DNA from: Bacteroidales bacterium UBA1309
GTDB taxonomy: Bacteria; Bacteroidota; Bacteroidia; Bacteroidales; Dysgonomonadaceae
DNA length: 64,000 nt
Assembly: GCA_002307185.1 (NCBI GenBank)
Contig: DBTT01000042.1
Coordinates: 46,658 to 110,657, forward strand
Direction of reading: 5' to 3'
The notes under the pieces are model-generated. The model had not been told where the DNA came from. It did no database searches and was given only the letters and a program-made list of their open reading frames with translations. Positions 60,547 to 64,000 of this stretch are shown here, piece after piece; within the stretch, counting starts at the first letter, position 1, and every line of letters starts with the position of its first letter. The translations under genes were made by a program, and so were the position numbers.

Positions 60547-63402
60547 ATGAAGAGATTTTTTACGTTCGTTTTATTTACAAATTTCGTAGTAGGCCTATTT
60601 GCTTTAAATTCCATAAAAGGCATTGTTGTTGATTTGGAGACAGGGGAACCTGTACTAGGCTGTAGTGTCCTTCTTCAGGGAACAACAATGGGAAATGTCA
60701 CAAATGAAGATGGTACATTTGAAATAAAAAATGTGCCGGGTGGTAGCTATAACCTCATTGTATCCTTGTTGTCCTACGAAAAGCATATCCAGAAAGTAGT
60801 TGTTTCAAAGACAGGCGAGCTAAGTGTTGATATAAAGTTAAGACCTTTAAGCAACACCATAAGTGATGTTGTGGTAACGGCGCAACGCAGGACTGATTCT
60901 GAGTTCTCGATGATCTCCGCAAACAGGCAGAGCCTGACCATTGTCAGTGGAATATCTTCACAACAAATCCAACGCTCGCAGGATAAGGATGCTTCGGAAG
61001 TTATCCGCCGTATTCCAGGCGTAAGTATCCGGGACGGAAAGTTTGTGATTGTCCGTGGGCTCACCGAGCGTTACAACTCTGTGTGGCTAAACGGTTCGTC
61101 CACCCCGAGCAGCGAAAGCGACGTGAGGGCTTTTTCGTTCGACGTGATACCGAGCGGTCAAATTGACAACATCCTGATTTATAAAAGCCCCGCCCCCGAA
61201 TTGCCCGCGGATTTTGCCGGGGCAATGATTAACGTGAAAACGAAAAGCCTGATAGACAGGAATAGTATTACGGTTTCTGCCTCTGCCGGATACAATCAAT
61301 TGTCAACAGGCAAGGCTTTTTATACAAGTAAAGGCAGCAAGACCGACTGGTTGGGGTATGACAACTCACTGCGTACTATGCCGACGGGAGTTCCTTCCAG
61401 CGACGATTATAAAGCTTTATTGGACGGAACAATTGATGCTTCAAAAATAGACCAGATCAATGCCATCTCTAAATCATTTAATACGGCTACCACACCTTAT
61501 AGAACAACGGCTAAACCTGATGCTGATTTTCAATTGGCTATCAACAGGCGTTTCATATGGGGGAACATTTCGGTAGGTACAATCACAGCATTGGGATACA
61601 GTTCGTCTTCCACAAATGAAAGCTCATTCAGGGCCTCCTACCTTTCATCCAGCTCGTCCAAACCGGAACGTTCTGACACGGCCTTTTCAAACACCCAACA
61701 AGCATATGCTTCTAAAGTGAGGGTAAGTGGTTTGTCGAACTGGGTTTTGACGTTTTCCGACAATCAGAAAATAGAATTTCGTAACATAATCAACAGCAAT
61801 GCGGTGTCTAAAACCGTATTGAAACAAGGGATAACTTCATACTCGGGATCAGACAATTCATACGAAAGATCTTATGAACTGGGCTACGAATCCAGGTTGA
61901 CTATTTCGAGCCAACTTGCTGGTTTTCATAAATTATTTGGCAACAAGGTATCCCTTGATTGGACTGTAGGCTATTCACATGCCAACAAAGACCAACCGGA
62001 CTTGCGCAGGATAAAGACCTTGTCGGTAGATTCGGATCCTGAAACCCATTATGCCATCAGGTTGTATAACAATTCATCCTTAGGTCCGTTCAATCGTTTC
62101 TTTTTCAAAAACAATGAAGACATATACAATGGATCGCTCAACTATAGTCAAAAGTTTAAATTTGGAACTTTCAGCCCGGAGGTAAAAGCCGGTGTTTTTT
62201 TAGAAAGGAAATCTCGTGGTTTTGATTCTCGGGTCTTTGTTTATTCGGTTTCAGCAAGGAAGAAGGAGTTCACATTGGATCAGAACCAGGATGTAGCATT
62301 CAGCGACCAGACGTTCAGCAGCATCTCGCAAATTTTTTCCACAATCGATTACACGGACAATGTTTTTTTGAGAGACGGATCGCAAAAATCGGATAATTAC
62401 AGTGCAAACAACCAGTTATTTGCTTCTTATGTTGGTCTTAATTTGCCTATAGCCAAGTGGTTTAATAGCTACCTCGGAGTGAGGGTCGAAAAAAACAAGC
62501 TTGAATTGGATGGGTATGTTAAAGGAACCACTACGCCGATCAATACAAAGATTGATACGATAGATATTTTTCCGTCTATTAACTCAACTTTCAAGCTAAC
62601 CGATGAGTTCTTGTTCCGCCTATCGGCAGGCAAGACCATCAATCGCCCTGAATTCAGGGAAGTTTCGCAGTTCTCTTTTACAAATTTCGATGACAATGTC
62701 ACCGTCTATGGAAATGAAAATCTAAAGAATTGTTATGTAAATAATTATGATGCCCGATTCGAATGGTATCCGACCAACGAGGAGATTGTTTCGTTTGGTG
62801 CATTTTACAAACATTTCAAAGATCCGATCGAATTGAAAATAGACGATGCCGGGAATCTTCAATATTCCTATTTCAATGCACCCAACGCCAAAGCATATGG
62901 GGTGGAAGTGGATGTGCGTAAACGATTGCATGAATTCGAAAAATCTCCCTCATTGAAATTCATGAGCAATCTGACCATCATTTTCAATGCCTCACTGATA
63001 AGATCTGTAGTGAAAATGGATTCAACCCTTACTGGCGAAAGCGATCGGGCCTTGCAAGGACAGTCCCCCTATCTGATAAATCTTGGAGCTTATTATAACG
63101 ACACAAAATTGAGATTTATGACAAGCTTCATGTATAATAAAGTCGGCAAACGAATTGCAATAGTGGGCAACGATGGGGCTGCAGACATTTATGAAATGCC
63201 ATTTAACTCTTTGGACTTAACAATGGAAAAAGGTCTTTTCAAAAATATAAGTGTGAAGTTTGGTATTAAAAATCTACTTGACGATGAGGTCGTTTTTCAA
63301 AGGTATCAAATGTATGAGCTGGAGAATACCACCAAAGTGCAAGTGACCCAAAAGCAGAAATTAGGTCGTCAGTTTAAGTTAGGTATTACTGCAACTTTTT
63401 AA
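60547..63402 (+). CDS. TonB-dependent receptor with carboxypeptidase-like N-terminal domain
   Basis: 951 residues. Signal peptide 1-20; a carboxypeptidase-D-like regulatory domain at about 22-108 (GIVVDLETGEPVLGCSVLL); plug domain from 115 (SDVVVTAQRR, EVIRRIPGVSIRDGKFVIVRGLTERYN) and a 22-strand barrel ending KLGRQFKLGITATF. The variant RGLTERYN-VWLNG-FSFDVIPSGQID defines a receptor subtype distinct from classic SusC. No SusD follows; instead a secreted repeat protein does (63447). Imported substrate is unknown. Uptake is powered by TonB-ExbB-ExbD located elsewhere. Confidence 0.92.
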   Translation: MKRFFTFVLFTNFVVGLFALNSIKGIVVDLETGEPVLGCSVLLQGTTMGNVTNEDGTFEIKNVPGGSYNLIVSLLSYEKHIQKVVVSKTGELSVDIKLRPLSNTISDVVVTAQRRTDSEFSMISANRQSLTIVSGISSQQIQRSQDKDASEVIRRIPGVSIRDGKFVIVRGLTERYNSVWLNGSSTPSSESDVRAFSFDVIPSGQIDNILIYKSPAPELPADFAGAMINVKTKSLIDRNSITVSASAGYNQLSTGKAFYTSKGSKTDWLGYDNSLRTMPTGVPSSDDYKALLDGTIDASKIDQINAISKSFNTATTPYRTTAKPDADFQLAINRRFIWGNISVGTITALGYSSSSTNESSFRASYLSSSSSKPERSDTAFSNTQQAYASKVRVSGLSNWVLTFSDNQKIEFRNIINSNAVSKTVLKQGITSYSGSDNSYERSYELGYESRLTISSQLAGFHKLFGNKVSLDWTVGYSHANKDQPDLRRIKTLSVDSDPETHYAIRLYNNSSLGPFNRFFFKNNEDIYNGSLNYSQKFKFGTFSPEVKAGVFLERKSRGFDSRVFVYSVSARKKEFTLDQNQDVAFSDQTFSSISQIFSTIDYTDNVFLRDGSQKSDNYSANNQLFASYVGLNLPIAKWFNSYLGVRVEKNKLELDGYVKGTTTPINTKIDTIDIFPSINSTFKLTDEFLFRLSAGKTINRPEFREVSQFSFTNFDDNVTVYGNENLKNCYVNNYDARFEWYPTNEEIVSFGAFYKHFKDPIELKIDDAGNLQYSYFNAPNAKAYGVEVDVRKRLHEFEKSPSLKFMSNLTIIFNASLIRSVVKMDSTLTGESDRALQGQSPYLINLGAYYNDTKLRFMTSFMYNKVGKRIAIVGNDGAADIYEMPFNSLDLTMEKGLFKNISVKFGIKNLLDDEVVFQRYQMYELENTTKVQVTQKQKLGRQFKLGITATF

Positions 63403-63446
63403 ACGTCTTATTTTATATTATTCAGTTTTAATTTCAATTTTAACAA

Positions 63447-64000
63447 ATGAAAAAAAATCTACTTTTCGGCTTTTTGATGTTGGTTGGGGTGTCAAGTTTT
63501 GCCCAGACCATAGGCAATGCGTTTTTCGATAAGGTAAACTATCGTGGTGCATTTGATGCCAATGACTGGACATCTGGTTGGGCAAACTTCAACCCTGAAA
63601 CAACCGTTTATCCGACGCCCGAGGTTACTCTAACTGGTAACATCACTTCAAGTCAGACTTTGGGGTCACCGCTATATGGTGCCGCATCGTTTACAGATAC
63701 TGCTGTTGCAGATTCATTTTTCACTAAAGTGGATTATGTAGGTGCATTTGGAAAAACCGATTGGACTTCAGGTTGGGCGAATTTCAATCCGCAAACAACA
63801 GTTTATCCCGCTACCACCACAACTATTTCGGGAAATATAACGACCAGTACCACTTGGACTAAGTCGAGTGTCTATCTGTTGACGGGATTCGTCCGCGTCC
63901 AATCGGGAGCGACTCTGACAATAGAGCCTGGTACGGTGATCCGTGGGGATAAGGCCACCACCGGAGCCTTGATTGTCGAGCCGGGGGCAAAATTGATTGC
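63447..64000 (+). CDS. Secreted protein with duplicated N-terminal segment, cut by the window edge
   Basis: Starts at the ATG at 63447, 44 bp after the receptor gene; 184 codons are in view. A signal peptide (about 1-20, ending SFAQ) is followed by two copies of one segment: FFDKVNYRGAFDANDWTSGW and FFTKVDYVGAFGKTDWTSGW, each then reading ANFNP-TTVYP. After that comes a beta-helix-like start (VQSGATLTIEPGTVIRGDK). Likely a surface or outer-membrane protein working with the receptor, possibly with a T9SS tail in the missing part. Function not recognised. Confidence 0.8.
   Translation, partial: MKKNLLFGFLMLVGVSSFAQTIGNAFFDKVNYRGAFDANDWTSGWANFNPETTVYPTPEVTLTGNITSSQTLGSPLYGAASFTDTAVADSFFTKVDYVGAFGKTDWTSGWANFNPQTTVYPATTTTISGNITTSTTWTKSSVYLLTGFVRVQSGATLTIEPGTVIRGDKATTGALIVEPGAKLI

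Overview
The window is a chromosomal segment of a Bacteroidota bacterium, most likely order Bacteroidales. The evidence is a full-length type IX secretion translocon protein SprA, DUF4831- and DUF3244-type proteins, a DPP7-like S46 dipeptidyl peptidase, an RprX/RprY-like two-component pair, the purH-mreBCD-mrdA-rodA order, a SusC-like TonB receptor, and promoters of the phylum type (TAnnTTTG -7 box) in front of many genes. Genus cannot be fixed from this alone.

Layout: 1-3.1 kb holds the start of a secreted GH43 glycosidase, a secreted protein of unknown role, an HxlR regulator and a GNAT acetyltransferase. 3.1-6.6 kb is a nitrosative-stress module: hybrid cluster protein Hcp, a ferredoxin-like partner and a divergent Crp/Fnr regulator, with a 16-bp operator-like palindrome at the class II activator position. 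6.6-14.7 kb is sprA and ruvA.

15,230-24,107 is an 8.88-kb integrated element, flanked by 44-bp direct repeats, inside the 3' half of a tRNA-Pro(GGG) gene. It carries a tyrosine integrase, an AlpA/excisionase-type HTH protein, a RepA-like ATPase followed at once by an iteron array around an AT-rich palindrome (a probable replication origin), a RusA resolvase, a possible sigma-like protein, several unknown small genes and a terminase small subunit. It has no large terminase, portal, capsid or tail gene and no relaxase. This layout fits a phage satellite of the PICI/SaPI kind better than a conjugative element, and is the most interesting part of the window. A decayed prophage is the main alternative.

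24-29 kb: queF-queC (queuosine), an uncharacterised membrane protein, a CYTH enzyme and a DUF4831 protein. 29-32.5 kb: an unknown gene, a DUF3244-like secreted protein and a TPR/LuxR-type regulator. 33-41.9 kb: acyl-CoA ligase, polysaccharide flippase, S46 peptidase, HAD phosphatase, dnaN and a DEDD exonuclease. 42-49.7 kb: cell-elongation cluster plus purH. 50-56 kb: M3 peptidase, TrhO, a LolC/E-like permease, an aminotransferase and a broken lipoprotein gene. 57-64 kb: RprX/RprY-like pair, SRPBCC protein, TonB receptor and the start of a repeat-containing secreted protein.
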